Assembly: GCA_021234155.1 (NCBI GenBank)
Contig: JAJEKV010000038.1
Coordinates: forward strand, 8,073,179-8,137,178
Reading direction: 5' to 3'
Origin: Isoetes taiwanensis
Lineage: Eukaryota; Streptophyta; Lycopodiopsida; Isoetales; Isoetaceae
Length of the DNA stretch: 64,000 nucleotides
The notes under the pieces are model-generated. The model made no database searches, had not been told where the DNA came from, and worked only from the letters and a program-made list of their open reading frames with translations. The position numbers and the translations under genes were made by a program. Below are positions 53,951 to 64,000 of this stretch, one piece after another; positions within the stretch are counted from its first letter, which is position 1; each line of letters starts with the position of its first letter.

Positions 53951-54696
53951 GTGCAATCTAATGTGTGTGCAGCTAGAGCACCCAGAAATGTGGAACAAGA
54001 TAGACAATCTCTGGAAGACTATATACTCGCAAGGCAATTTCAGCCAAGGAACCTGTTCCAAGAGTTTGAAGCATCAACCCCAGAAGAAGAAATATCACAG
54101 ATAAGGTCGGACATCCACGAAATAAAAGCCTTGCTGGCAGGGGCGACAGCAATGGAACCAGACCAGAACGTCCAACTACCAGAAACATCAGTTGGCCGAG
54201 CAATCAAACCAAAGAAGAGAAGCCGGAGAAGGAGGTCACCCAACACGGATTTTTCCAACTCTAGTTCCGACTCCGACTCCGAATCAGAAGAGCCGGAGAA
54301 CGACCGACAAGACCGAAGGGAGGGTCCCAACCGCGAGAGGGGCAGAATGGAAGCCGACTATCAGAAGAAAATTGACTCGGCACTGAGCAATGTGTGGAAA
54401 GCCAGGAAGTTAGAACAGTTCTCAGGAGACAACAGGTCTGGAATGGAAGCCGAGGCATGGTTGGATGAAATGAGGGAGTGTGGGAATGCTTATAGCATGA
54501 AGGATAAGGACAAGGGCAGGGTAGCAACAACCAACCTCAAGGGAGCAGCCAGGATTTGGTGGAAAGGCTATGCCAAAGCCCATGGATTAAGCAGAGATAA
54601 CTGCAGATTCAAGAAGTTCGCCAAAGCATTTAAGCGTCATTATGTACCAAGAGAAAAGTGCCATATGATGCAACAGTTCTATAGGTTGGAGCAGGG
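53951..54696 (+). pseudogene. Gyp-C gag, C-terminally deleted
   Basis: An N-terminal acidic/Ser-rich region contains 'KPKKRSRRRRSPN' and a Ser-Asp run. The capsid-like domain has 'EAEAWLDEMRECGNAYSM', 'GAARIWWKGYAKAHG' and 'FKKFAKAFKRHYVPREK'. After 'FYRLEQG' the frame meets sequence belonging to the RT-RNase H connection, so the zinc knuckle, protease and most of RT are missing. The open frame runs on to 54,745 in the wrong phase. Confidence 0.85.
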
Positions 54697-55234
54697 TATT
54701 ATAGGAAGTTCGTCAAGAACTTTGCAAAGGTGGCAGCTTCATTGACGGACCTCACCAAAGCAGGAAAGATAAAAGATTGGGCGAGTCATTGGCAAAGCAA
54801 GGCCCATGCCGCATTTGAGACATTGAAGGAAGCTTTAACGACCGTGCCAGTCTTAGTCTTGCTAGATCCAGCCAAGGATAAGCTTGTGGCAATAGATGCT
54901 AGCAAGATAGCAATGGGTGCAGTCTTCATGCAAGAGGGAAGGGTAGTCGCATACGACTCCAAGAAGATGAATGATGCAGAGCAGCGCTACCCGACTCATG
55001 ACCAAGAGCTTTTGGCCATTGTGAGGGCCTTTGAGAATCTGAAGACACTACTTGTTGGGAAGAAAGTTCCAATCAGACACAGATCATCAAAGTCTCCAGT
55101 ACATATTCACGCAACCACTCCTGAATTTAAGGCAAAGGAAATGGATGGAGTTTCTCGAAGAGTATGACTTCGAAATAGTCTACAAGCCAGGCAAGCTAAA
55201 TGTAGTCGCAGATGCGCTCTCAGGAGGCCATTGA
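54690..55234 (+). pseudogene. Gyp-C RT/RNase H connection and RNase H
   Basis: Starts at the junction with G-Y-Y-R-K-F, as in 'AGYYRKFV' of Gyp-B. Then come 'KLVAIDASKIAMGAVFMQEG' and 'YPTHDQELLAIVRAF' (RNase H catalytic residues). A one-base shift near 55,060 follows, then '[14 protein letters not shown]' and '[20 protein letters not shown]'. Confidence 0.88.
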
Positions 55235-56786
55235 AGACAAGAACCCATTGCAACGCCATATCGACTCTCACAAGTGACTATGGCAAAATGATCGAAGAGA
55301 CGTTGCCATCAGACGGCGACTTTAAAGAAGTGTGGTCAAGCCTCTCTAAAGAGGCAAGAACAGATAAGGAAAGGGAGACCTTCAAGCATTATAAGAAGGA
55401 AGGTAACCTGCTATATCATAAGAACAAGTTGTGTGTACCAGAATCTTTGGGAGTAAGGAAGTTAATACTCCACGATACACAAAATAGTCCCATAGCCGGG
55501 CACGCAGGGTTCATGAAGACCTATTTCAAAGTCAGAAGCAGCTACTTCTGGCCCGGCATGAAGAAGCATATCGCAAGGTACATTCGAGAGTGCCAGTTAT
55601 GCCAGCAGACAAAAGCGGAACAACTCCGAATCCCAGGAGCTTTAAAGCCATTGCCAGTGCCAAATGTAAAATGGGAAGTCATAAGTATGGATTTCATTAC
55701 AGGGCTTCGGAGGACAGTAAGAGGCAAGGATGCACTAATAGTGGTGGTGGACAAGTTGTCGAAGATGACACATTTCGTGCCGTGTAGGACCACAGACACG
55801 GCATTGGACACTGCCATATTGTTCACCAAAGAGATCTTTAGACTCCACGGGATGCCGAGGGAAATAATCTCGGACAGAGACTCTAAATTTATGAGTGCAT
55901 CTGGCAGGATTTGTTTACCACCATTCAGACGAAGCTCTCTATGAACACAGTATATCATCCGCAGACGGATGGTCAGACGGAGAGAACCAACCGGATCATT
56001 GAAGATATGCTGAGGAATTATGTGTGGAACAAACAGTCTAAGTGGGATGATTTCATCCACTTAGTGGAGTTCGCCTACAACAGCACAAAGCAGGAGTCAT
56101 CCCAGATGTCTCCTTTCATGATTAATTATGGGTATCAGTGTCTCACCCCAGATACTTGGCACAACCCAGTGTCAAAAGTAGAAGTCTCCCGGCAGATGTT
56201 ATCGGATATGCAGCAGCTAGTGGAGGAGGTAAGAGGATACCTTCTAGCAGCGAGAAGTAGGCAGAAAAGCATAGCCGATAAGCACGGGACGGTAAGGGAA
56301 TTTCAGGTGGGAGACAATGTATGGTTGAAGATCAAGGTGAAGCAGACCAAGCTCCGCATCGGCAACTGCAAGAAGCTTGCTCCAAGATGGGTTGGACCAT
56401 TCAGGATAACCAAAAGAGTAGGTAGTCAATCCTACAAGTTGGAGCTGCCAGCACATCTCAAAATCCATAGGGTCTTCCATGTAAGTCTCCTGAAGAGGCA
56501 CATTCCTAATCCAGAGGAAGTATTGGAGACAACTAAGTTACTGGAAATGACGGACGATCACTTTGAAGTCGTCCCAGAGGTTCTTCTTGACAGGGCCTAT
56601 AAGAAGACAAGAAGATCCCAATTTCTCCAATACCTAGTGAAATAGACGCACTTACCCGTGGAGGACGCTACGTGGGTACTACAATCAGATTTGGAGAAGC
56701 ACTACCCCCAATTCATGGAGCAATGCAAGGGTCGGCTCATCACCGAAGTAGTCGACACCGACTTGATAGGTGAGTGGAAGGTAGAT
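55231..56786 (+). pseudogene. Gyp-C integrase with GPY/F and chromodomain
   Basis: The zinc-binding region is intact here: H...H in 'HDTQNSPIAGHAGF' and 'CQLCQQTKAE'. The catalytic core reads 'EVISMDFITGLRRTV', 'VVVDKLSKMTHFVPC' and 'IISDRDSKF'. A shift near 55,900 leads to 'YHPQTDGQTERTNRIIEDML' (catalytic Glu). The GPY/F module is 'KLAPRWVGPFRITKRVG'. The chromodomain-like tail has a TAG at 56,642 in place of the conserved Trp codon, after which 'LPVEDATWVLQSDLEKHYPQF' blocks continue to ~56,786. Confidence 0.9.
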
Positions 56787-57490
56787 TAAAAAGTCTACTT
56801 CCGTCCCATGGAAGTAGACGACCTTGAGAGATAAGAGGTCATTTAGCAGGCATGCATTGATAGGAAAGCACCTCTAATCAATGCCTACCACGGGAAGGAC
56901 GCCATCCTTCATGCCCAAATACGGGAAGGACGCCACCCTTCACGCCAAAGACAACTAAAGGTGTAGGCATGAGTGGTCATCCTAGGCATGATAGGGCGCT
57001 GTCTCCACGGCCAAGATGGAAGAAACATAATCTTCCTACGCCGGGAGATTAGTCTTGCATTCATGTAAATTGTAATTAATGGATGGTTCCCTAACAACCA
57101 ACCTTATAATAATTAAATGTATACTGACGTAGTGTTGGACCTGCAGGCCAATAGGAGAGTCTAGCGGCAGGAAGGTCGCACTGCGAAGACTTGCAACACA
57201 TGTTTTGTCATAATGTGTTGTAAGGAAATGATACGGAACCTTAATTAGAGAATTTTTAAAACTATATTAATGATAATGGTGTAAGCCATAAAATTTTGTG
57301 AATAGACGATAAAGCAAGAGGATGAAAGAACCTCTTATCATAGTATGATATTAAACAAGGATGTGTTATGATAAATTAAAATACTATTTTGGGGTAATTA
57401 TGTTGTAAAATTATATGTATCAAATGTAATTGCAGGGTATGCAGGTTTCCAAGGTGGGGAAACGCGTGATGCTGAGGACAGCATCAATTC

Positions 57491-57503
57491 AAGGTGGGGA
57501 GAT
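57491..57503 (+). promoter_or_regulatory. Gyp-C polypurine tract
   Basis: AAGGTGGGGAGAT directly before TGTGACGTTCC; compare AAGGAGGGGAGAA in Gyp-B. Confidence 0.85.
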
Positions 57504-57828
57504 TGTGACGTTCCAGTATAATATACGATCCGAATACGTATATTATGCTGCCCATCATGATAAGTACTTGAGAGCCGTAAAGGGTTGCACCTAGGGGGCA
57601 ACCTCGTATGTTGTGCATGTATATTAAACATATACAACTAAAATCCCCTTGCCAAGTGGCAAAACCCCATTTGGTCCCTTCTAACCTACCCCTAAAAGTT
57701 CACATATAAGGAACCAAAAGGGAAACCCTAAACCTTTTCCTTTTCGCATTTTGGCCCTTGGCCATTCCGGCCAAGCCAAGATCCTAGTTCGCATTGCCAG
57801 GCACCGATAAGCCACATTTGCACAATTG
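57504..57828 (+). repeat. Gyp-C 3' LTR, truncated
   Basis: Starts TGTGACGTTCCAG and includes a TATA-like CACATATAAGG near 57,700. After ~325 bp the sequence passes abruptly into the RT of another gypsy element, so the LTR's 3' end is missing. Confidence 0.75.
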
Positions 57829-59333
57829 ATATCCTGATTATAGTAAAACCTTAGATGAGCATTTAGATCATTTGCGTTCTGTGCTAACTCTGCTGAGACA
57901 GCATAAGTTGTATGCAAAGATGTCAAAGTGCGAATTTCTGAAAGCACAGGTGGAATATTTGGGCCACATTATATCTGCAGAGGGTGTACCTGTGTATCCC
58001 AAGAAGACAAAGGCAATTCAGTCTTGGCCAGTGCCAAAAATGTATCTGAGTTGCGTAGTTTCTTGGGGTTGGCCAGTTATTATCGCAGATTTGTCTAGAA
58101 ATTTGCCAAGATTGCAACTGCTTTGACTATGTTATTGAAAACTAATGTCCATTGGCAATGGACAACAAAGCAGTAGCAGGCAACAGATATGCTGAAGAGG
58201 TTGCTGACCTCAGCACATATTCTGTTGATTCCAGACATGAGTAAACCTTATGAGGTTTACACAGATGCATGTGGTTATGCCATTGGTGCTATTCTCATGC
58301 AGGATGGTAGGGTGGTGGCGTATGAAAGTCGCCAACTCAATGCTGCTGAGAAGAACTATTCCACTTATGAGCAGGAGTTATTGGCAATGGTTCATGCACT
58401 CAAAGTCTGGAAATATTATCTTCGCAACAAATGTGAGTTTGTGGTCTATACTGATCATAAACCTTTGAAATTCCTGCAAAGTCAAGCTGAAGTAAGTCCA
58501 AGGCAAGCAAGGTGGTTAGATTTCCTTTCTTAATTTCATTTTCATGTTGAACATCTTTCCGGGAAAAAGAATCTTGTTGTTGATGCTCTTTCTAGGGTTC
58601 GGGAAGTAAATATAATGGTTCAATGTGAAATTGCTTTGGTGTCACAGATTAGACAAGCATATGACTTGGATGCCTATATTTTGAGTATGCAACATCTAGT
58701 TACCTGATACTTGAGATATCCAAGATGGACTCTGGTATCATAAGGGACGTTTTTATGTTCCTATTGTGGACACTTTGCGTAAGCAGTTATTGAGAGAATT
58801 TCTGCACCTTATGATGGGCATGGAGGTGAATGGAAAACATACGAATCGTTTAAATGAATGTTTTACTGGCCTGGTTTGGAAGAGGATGTGCAGGGACATG
58901 TGAAAGTTTGTGAGACTCGTCAGCAGATTAAAGCAAGTCGAGGCAAGACTCCAAGACTATTGCAACCTCTGCCTATGCCAGAGGAAAGGTGGAGCGAAAT
59001 CTCTATGGATTTCGTTATGAAGTTGCCTCGTACTTTGCATCACTATACCCAGATACTTGTCATTGTGGATAGATTGACAAAGTATGCATGCTTTATTCCT
59101 TTGACAAAGAATGCTGATGGCTTGGCGGTGGCCAAGGCTTATATGCAGCATGTATTCCCTATTTTTGGATTATTCAAAGCTTAATTGTAAGCGATCGGGA
59201 TATGAAATTCACTGGGAATTTCTGGCGGGAATTGTTCTCTGCGTTAAAATGCACTCTTCAGTTCTCTAGTGGAGATCATCCTAAAACGGATGGGCAAACT
59301 GAAAGAATGAATCAGATTCTGGAGGATATGCTG
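57829..59333 (+). pseudogene. Gyp-D: gypsy RT-RNase H-integrase fragment
   Basis: Begins within RT ('DILIYSKTLDEHLDHLR' across a one-base loss, then 'MSKCEFLKAQVEYLGHIIS'). RNase H follows at 58,189-58,533 ('YEVYTDACGYAIGAILMQ', 'YSTYEQELLAMVHAL', 'VVYTDHKPLKFL'), then integrase with 'RWSEISMDFVMKLPRTL', 'VDRLTKYACFIP' and 'DGQTERMNQILEDML'. Sequence differs clearly from Gyp-B and Gyp-C, so this is another lineage. It contains several stops, lacks LTRs, and is broken off at 59,333 by the reversed LTR of Gyp-E. Confidence 0.88.
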
Positions 59334-60563
59334 TGTGACGCTCCCCGAATCCATACGATGCTCCCATCGTATAAATACGGGAAATTCCCCTCCCATGGCG
59401 AATCCATCACGACGGAAAGGCCCTCCGTCTGACTCGGACCACTTGTGATGGCCAAGTGTCCGGGTGAAGGACACGGAGGTGTCATTTGTCCCACGCCTTC
59501 TATGGGAATCCTATATAGCGGAAGCGTACATACATGTTAGCACCTAGCAACAATACTAATAAGTAATATACCACCACGAAGGGTGGCCCATCATCATCAA
59601 TATACTAATAACAGAATACCAACATAACAAAGGAAATACGCCATAACTAAGGGCTCTACCCCGGGCTCAGACTCCATGGGGGTGACTGACGGTCAAGGCC
59701 TCAAGATAACAACGGACAGAGATATAACATAGCATTGGCTGGCATAAGAAAATGGCTAGGGTAGTCCACTCCATCCGCCCCTCCTGTGCACACTTTGCAG
59801 ATAGGCTGAATCATACTATGACGTGCTTGTAGCCCTCCAGAGATGCAATCCCAAGGAATCACCCTTTGGGACCACTCCAGGTTACATCTCCCCGGTCGAT
59901 GAGGCAGGTCAGAGAGGCGTCTCCTCCCCGAGTATGACGGATCCCTGGGTGTGCTAGAGAACACGTGCCGCATCAGCGACCCCCGCATCCGTACCCGACT
60001 TACTCTCCTAAATTGAAAGGTCAGCTCACCAACCCGTTCGAGCCCAGGCCTCTATGACTCACGCCCTCCGGCCCAGAGTGTGTCAGACCCATACCCGGCC
60101 CACACACAGTGACCGGCTATAAGCCTAGCACACTAGGAATCTAAGCTATCTACGTACTAACCGGGATCAAGCTAGGTCCACTATCGCTCGGGTTCTCCAT
60201 CCTTCTGGCTGGAACAAGGTGGAATATCAGCTCCTCCTCTACCAATCTCCCCCAATTCGAATTGGGGCAAATGGGGGTACAAAACCCCAATTTGGGTTCC
60301 AAATTAGCAACTCTCTCTTGCCCAATCGATTTGGGCTAGGTGGCAACCCTGGGTTGGCTAATATTAACTAATTTGATATTTTAGCCCAATATTAGGTTAA
60401 GCCCTAAATTCGAATTAGGGTTTTGGGTTAGGTTTCCACTTTAATAATTAATAATTAACATAGCTATCCTTAGCTTATGAATAATTAATGTGCCCTTAAT
60501 TATTCATAGTGACGTGCCATGTATTTATACTTAAAAAGGCATATAAATACGTGGAACGTCACA
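59334..60563 (-). repeat. Gyp-E: reversed LTR inserted in Gyp-D integrase
   Basis: On the minus strand it starts TGTGACGTTCCACG (60,563) and ends in GCGTCACA (59,334). It is 1,230 bp and matches Gyp-A's LTR, but lacks ~357 bp in the middle (Gyp-A 870-1,227), which accounts for its shorter length. Being next to a polypurine tract it is a 3' LTR, not a clean solo LTR. Confidence 0.92.
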
Positions 60564-60657
60564 TTCTCTCCACCTTAAAAATGATGATGTCCTCAGCATC
60601 AAGACTACTCTCGTTGCAGGGCAACACATCGTACATTGGAAGGAAGTCTCCCCTTCT
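60564..60657 (-). mobile_element. Gyp-E polypurine tract and internal 3' end
   Basis: On the minus strand AAGGTGGAGAGAA (60,576-60,564) directly precedes the LTR start, with 'GATGCTGAGGACATC' just upstream, as in Gyp-B and Gyp-C. Only about 95 bp of interior remain. Confidence 0.85.
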
Positions 60658-60658
60658 T

Positions 60659-60716
60659 AAAGAGATAGCGTGAGATTATAAAAAAAAATCAAAAAAAGAG
60701 ATAGCGTGAGATTATA
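60659..60716. repeat. 22 bp direct repeat with A-rich spacer
   Basis: AAAGAGATAGCGTGAGATTA(TA) occurs at 60,659-60,680 and again at 60,695-60,716 (period 36), separated by an A run. Confidence 0.85.
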
Positions 60717-63271
60717 AGTCACACAGACTTTGTCATGTTCAAAGTGATTAAGTTTGAAATGACTTGTAATGTGCAATTTATAACTCTGGGATATAAAAGA
60801 TAGAGGTATAGGTCAAACATGATCATCTTTTAGGACTGTCAAAAGTGAACAGTCAAGATTTGTGGAGGTCTTCCTGTTTTCACAGTATACCTAATTTCGA
60901 GTTCATTGTTTGTACACATACATGTAACTGATTATATATTATAAACGGGTATAGATATAAAGTTCTATTTGTTCTTTTAAATATAGTAGACAGTTATAAT
61001 TCTATCGTACTACAACTCATCCTAATGTTATTAAGCTACCCATCACCTTACAGTTTGTTTTATTACAGTGAGCCCTAATTTAATTTTTTTTGTATTTAAA
61101 TTTTGTTTTCTTATTTCGTTACAGTTTAAACAACTCGTATATTGTTATTGTCGGTGTTTTACATGCCCCTCACATTTATACTTACCCTTTAATACAATTA
61201 TATATTGTATTGTAGCTGACTTTTTTTTTTTCCTATACACTTTAATTAGAGACACACGTTGTTCATCATTTATTATGTTGTTATAACATAATCTAAGTCT
61301 CGTTATTCCCTCGGAAGTTTGTGGAAGACATACATAATTATCTCCTTTCGATTATCTTTAATGTTTCCACACTCACACTCTATTCTATTCTATCTTAACC
61401 ATAGGTTATATTCACGTCGGTACACATTTGAATTACTTATTTATATTATTATTATTTTCATGTATTTATCACACATACAGACACTATTATATTTACATGG
61501 CACAGCATGGTGTCCACGGCGGAAGCATCGAAAAGATGCCTGGTCCTTCCTGGGCCTGTTATATAGTGATGGCTGAGCAGGTCCTGGGCTCTTACTTGAA
61601 GTAGAAGTGTTGAATGTTGGGAATAAGGAGTGGTAAGGTATCTTGATTTGGGATGGATAGTCGAGAGAATTGGTATGACGATGTTTGTTATCCCATTGAA
61701 GCAGTGGACTTAATAATTACGAGAATTGATGCAACATATATATTGCCATTCAACCTAGAAGGAGAGTGGATATAGCACCATATATCTGATGGATAAGTGG
61801 TTTATGATTATCTACCATAGACCATATTAGAGAGGTACTGTACTAAGGTGGAAACTGGATTATACGTACTCAGCTTATGAAAGGGAGATTACTTAAGAAG
61901 TGTAGGTTTCGACCATGATGGTGCAAGTATATAATGCCTATGCTATATAAGCTAGAGGATGAATGGCGTATAACAACGCTGATCCATAAACTACAGATTA
62001 TGAAATTATACATACATTGTGTTTCGTATAAACTACAGATTATGAAATTACACATACATTGTGTTTCGTAAGGAGATTGATGTTCCTGAGGCGTGAAATA
62101 AAGATGCAAGATTATAGACGACTAAGAAGACCACGTAGCCACATGGATATGCTTAATGACGCTGGTCAAATGCATTACCATTATGCATGGTATAAATTAA
62201 GGAAATGGACACATCATATGTCTGCTGGGAGCATCGAGATGCCGAATAAAAGACTGGACAATAGTATGGAGCGTAGTTTCCACATAAGGTCAAGAGAAGA
62301 CGACAATTGGTAGAAGCAGGCGCAACCATAAAAAAGCTGCAAGGTATGTTAAGTCGTGTACCAACAGGACAAGTGTGAGACAAGAGGAGCTTGAGAGTTG
62401 TTGTAAACAACGTTTCAATTACAGAGAATTTGGAAGGACACTTTGAATAGACCAAAGTCTAGAATAGGAACACGGTAGGTGCCCAATGAACATCTCAGCA
62501 AGGAGAATGTGCTCTGGACTTGGTATCGTGTGTGTATCCCGAGGAGTAGCTCCGCGTTGGTATATGCGCACTAGGACCATTTAATGGTAAAACACAACTA
62601 GAAAAAAATAGGACGTATAATAGAACTTTTAGTTCACATTCCATATGAATACGGAAGTGATGAAAATAAGACTTCCTATACTAGACGTTAGACATGTCCA
62701 CTAGGAAATTAGGGTGGCATCTGCCCCTGTGGAAGTTGTGACTAGAGCTTGAGGATCAAGGCAAACTGGCTAGAGAGTCTAGAAAGTGTGGTGTCAAAAC
62801 CACATCATGTATATGGTGCAAGATGATGAGTTGACAAAATAGATTTGCGGCAAGTACGAACATAACTAGGTGGCTATGTCAAAGAGTCACCATGAATCTA
62901 GACTTAGAGTTGGCTCACACGTGTTACTATTGCACATAATTACACGATAGAAATGGTGGATGTTGGAAGGGCTTAGTAGTATCAAATACTACAGTAGTGA
63001 GGATATCGAGGATGTCGATTATGATATTCAGATGTATGTCATATTGGAAGATAGTAGAATATTCGTACAAGGCGTGTGAAATATTACTTGGCAAGGTTTA
63101 AAGAATAAGCATAATGATATGCTTATATACGAAGATATTGGGTTAGGTATGCTTTACCAGAGATAAGCATTCAAGCTATCCCAATGGTTAGAGTTGACTA
63201 TCTTAGATACGTCGTACTAAGGGATATGAGAAGAGTTTAAATCAGTGAAAATAGCTAGAGTAAGTCTAGCA
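60717..63271. other. AT-rich sequence, no recognised gene
   Basis: No domain or transposon end was recognised. ORFs at 61,068-61,576 and 62,059-62,313 are short and without family motifs; the latter is unusually basic. A tandem duplication (2 x 42 bp) occurs at 61,986-62,069. Confidence 0.4.
61986..62069. repeat. 42 bp tandem duplication
   Basis: Two copies of a unit beginning ATAAACTACAGATTATG and ending GTGTTTCGT, differing at one base (ATTATAC/ATTACAC). Confidence 0.9.
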
Positions 63272-64000
63272 CACACTCACCCCGATTTTTGGTCCACTGT
63301 TGAAAACATCAGTTTTGGTAGGTCTACATGTCCTGTTTTCAAAGAATCCTACATGTGGATTTGTGGAGGTATGGTTTTGTTCGATAATGGTGTTCTTTTT
63401 TCAGTGGACTAAAACATCCACTGTTGTTTTGTAGTTTCTTCTATTGTGACATGTCATTTTATAATACAATACACTGTAGGAAAGAATACTTGAATTTCTA
63501 CATGTCTAATAATTCTATTGTCACATGTCTTTATAGATGTAGGAAAGAATATTTGATTCTCTACATGTCCTATGCTTCCATTCACATGTCTTTATAGTAG
63601 TAGGACAGAGTACTTTATTTACTAAGGCATTGTAGGAAAGAATACATGAATTACGACATGTGTAATACTTCTATTGTCACATGTCTTTATAGAAGTAAGA
63701 AAGAATACTTGATTCTCTACATGTAAATTATGCTTCCATGTCACATGTCTTTATAGTAGTAGGGCCAGTACTTTATTTGCTAAGGCATTGTAGGAAAGAA
63801 TACATGAATTACGACATGTGTAATACTTCTATTGTCACATGTCTTTATAGAAGTAGGAAAGAATACTTGATTCTCTACATGTGCTATCCTTCCATATCAC
63901 GGGTCTTTATAGTGGTAGGACCAGTACTTGATTTGCTACATGTGATGCACGTGCCGCGATCACATGTCCTTATACTAGTATTCCATGTAAGACAAGTTAC
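63272..64000. repeat. Two-level minisatellite, copy 2 (runs off the window)
   Basis: Collinear with 6,450-7,178 over ~730 bp in the same orientation. Differences are few: for example ACAATCC/ACAATAC, GTCGTGATGC/GTAAATTATGC, GGACAGAGTAC/GGGCCAGTAC and GTGCGATC/GTGCCGCGATC. The match begins abruptly at CACACTCACCCCG and continues to the last base, so its right boundary is unseen. Confidence 0.92.

Larger units (their letters stand above)
53951..57828 (+). mobile_element. Gyp-C: deleted Ty3/gypsy element
   Basis: Contains gag, then a deletion junction, RNase H, integrase, chromodomain, polypurine tract and the first ~325 bp of a 3' LTR. No 5' LTR or primer site is seen upstream of gag. Integrase is closely similar to Gyp-B's ('YGYQCLTPDTWHNPVSKVE' in both). 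The LTR start TGTGACGTTCC is shared but diverges after ~12 bp, so it is a sister subfamily. Confidence 0.88.

Noticed and set aside
517-60563. Gyp-A LTR and the LTR at 59,334 as the two ends of one 60 kb element
   Set aside because: They are in opposite orientation, and each has its own primer site or polypurine tract on the wrong side for such a pairing.
6450-64000. The two minisatellite blocks as LTRs of a giant element
   Set aside because: No TG...CA ends, primer site or polypurine tract are seen beside either copy, and many complete elements lie between them.

Overview
This window looks like a stretch of nuclear DNA from a land plant. It is AT-rich, carries nested LTR retrotransposons with initiator-tRNA-Met-type primer sites, Helitrons with the plant-type hairpin plus CTAG end, a hAT-type MITE, LINE fragments and tRNA-like SINE scraps, and one spliced gene of a plant cell-wall family (pollen Ole e 1). 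I cannot name the species. No bacterial gene layout, rRNA gene or CRISPR array is present.

Layout, left to right. 0.5-2.5 kb: truncated Ty3/gypsy LTR, primer site and leader (Gyp-A). 2.5-3.9 kb: tRNA-derived SINE-like remnants. 4.6-5.1 kb: a small broken ORF. 6.45-7.19 kb: a two-level minisatellite that recurs almost unchanged at 63.27-64.0 kb. 7.3-11.5 kb: an unclassified array of ~750-790 bp units punctuated by eight copies of a ~62 bp hairpin, with one orientation switch. 13.7-14.4 kb: a broken piece of a folate/biopterin (BT1) transporter. 16.1-17.0 kb: the 3' end of a LINE ORF2. 17,894-27,561: two non-autonomous Helitrons joined head to tail. 27.6-30.36 kb: an island holding a two-exon Ole e 1-like gene (minus strand) and a long perfect-stem hairpin.

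30,361-43,381 is a complete Ty3/gypsy chromovirus-like element (Gyp-B; target duplication GCGTT) with damaged coding. 44,968-52,396 (minus strand) is a decayed gene whose C-terminal part reads as an FCP1/NIF-type phosphatase. A young Ty1/copia element (45,047-50,356; LTRs differ at two positions) sits precisely in its 3' end. 52.4-53.8 kb (plus strand) holds an unidentified reading frame cut by a hAT-type MITE with a perfect 8 bp target duplication. 53.95-57.8 kb is a gypsy element (Gyp-C) in which gag is fused to the RT/RNase H region by a large deletion. 57.8-59.3 kb is a second gypsy pol fragment (Gyp-D), cut off by a reverse-oriented LTR (59,334-60,563, Gyp-E). 60.7-63.3 kb shows no recognisable gene.

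The window is therefore mostly layered insertions: copia into the phosphatase-like locus, MITE into an ORF, LTR into integrase, Helitron next to Helitron. The only plausible working host gene is the Ole e 1-like gene. One technical caution: the 5' half of Gyp-B differs from its relatives by recurrent CTG/CAG changes (for example CCTG to CACG) that look systematic rather than random, so some 'frameshifts' here may be consensus errors.
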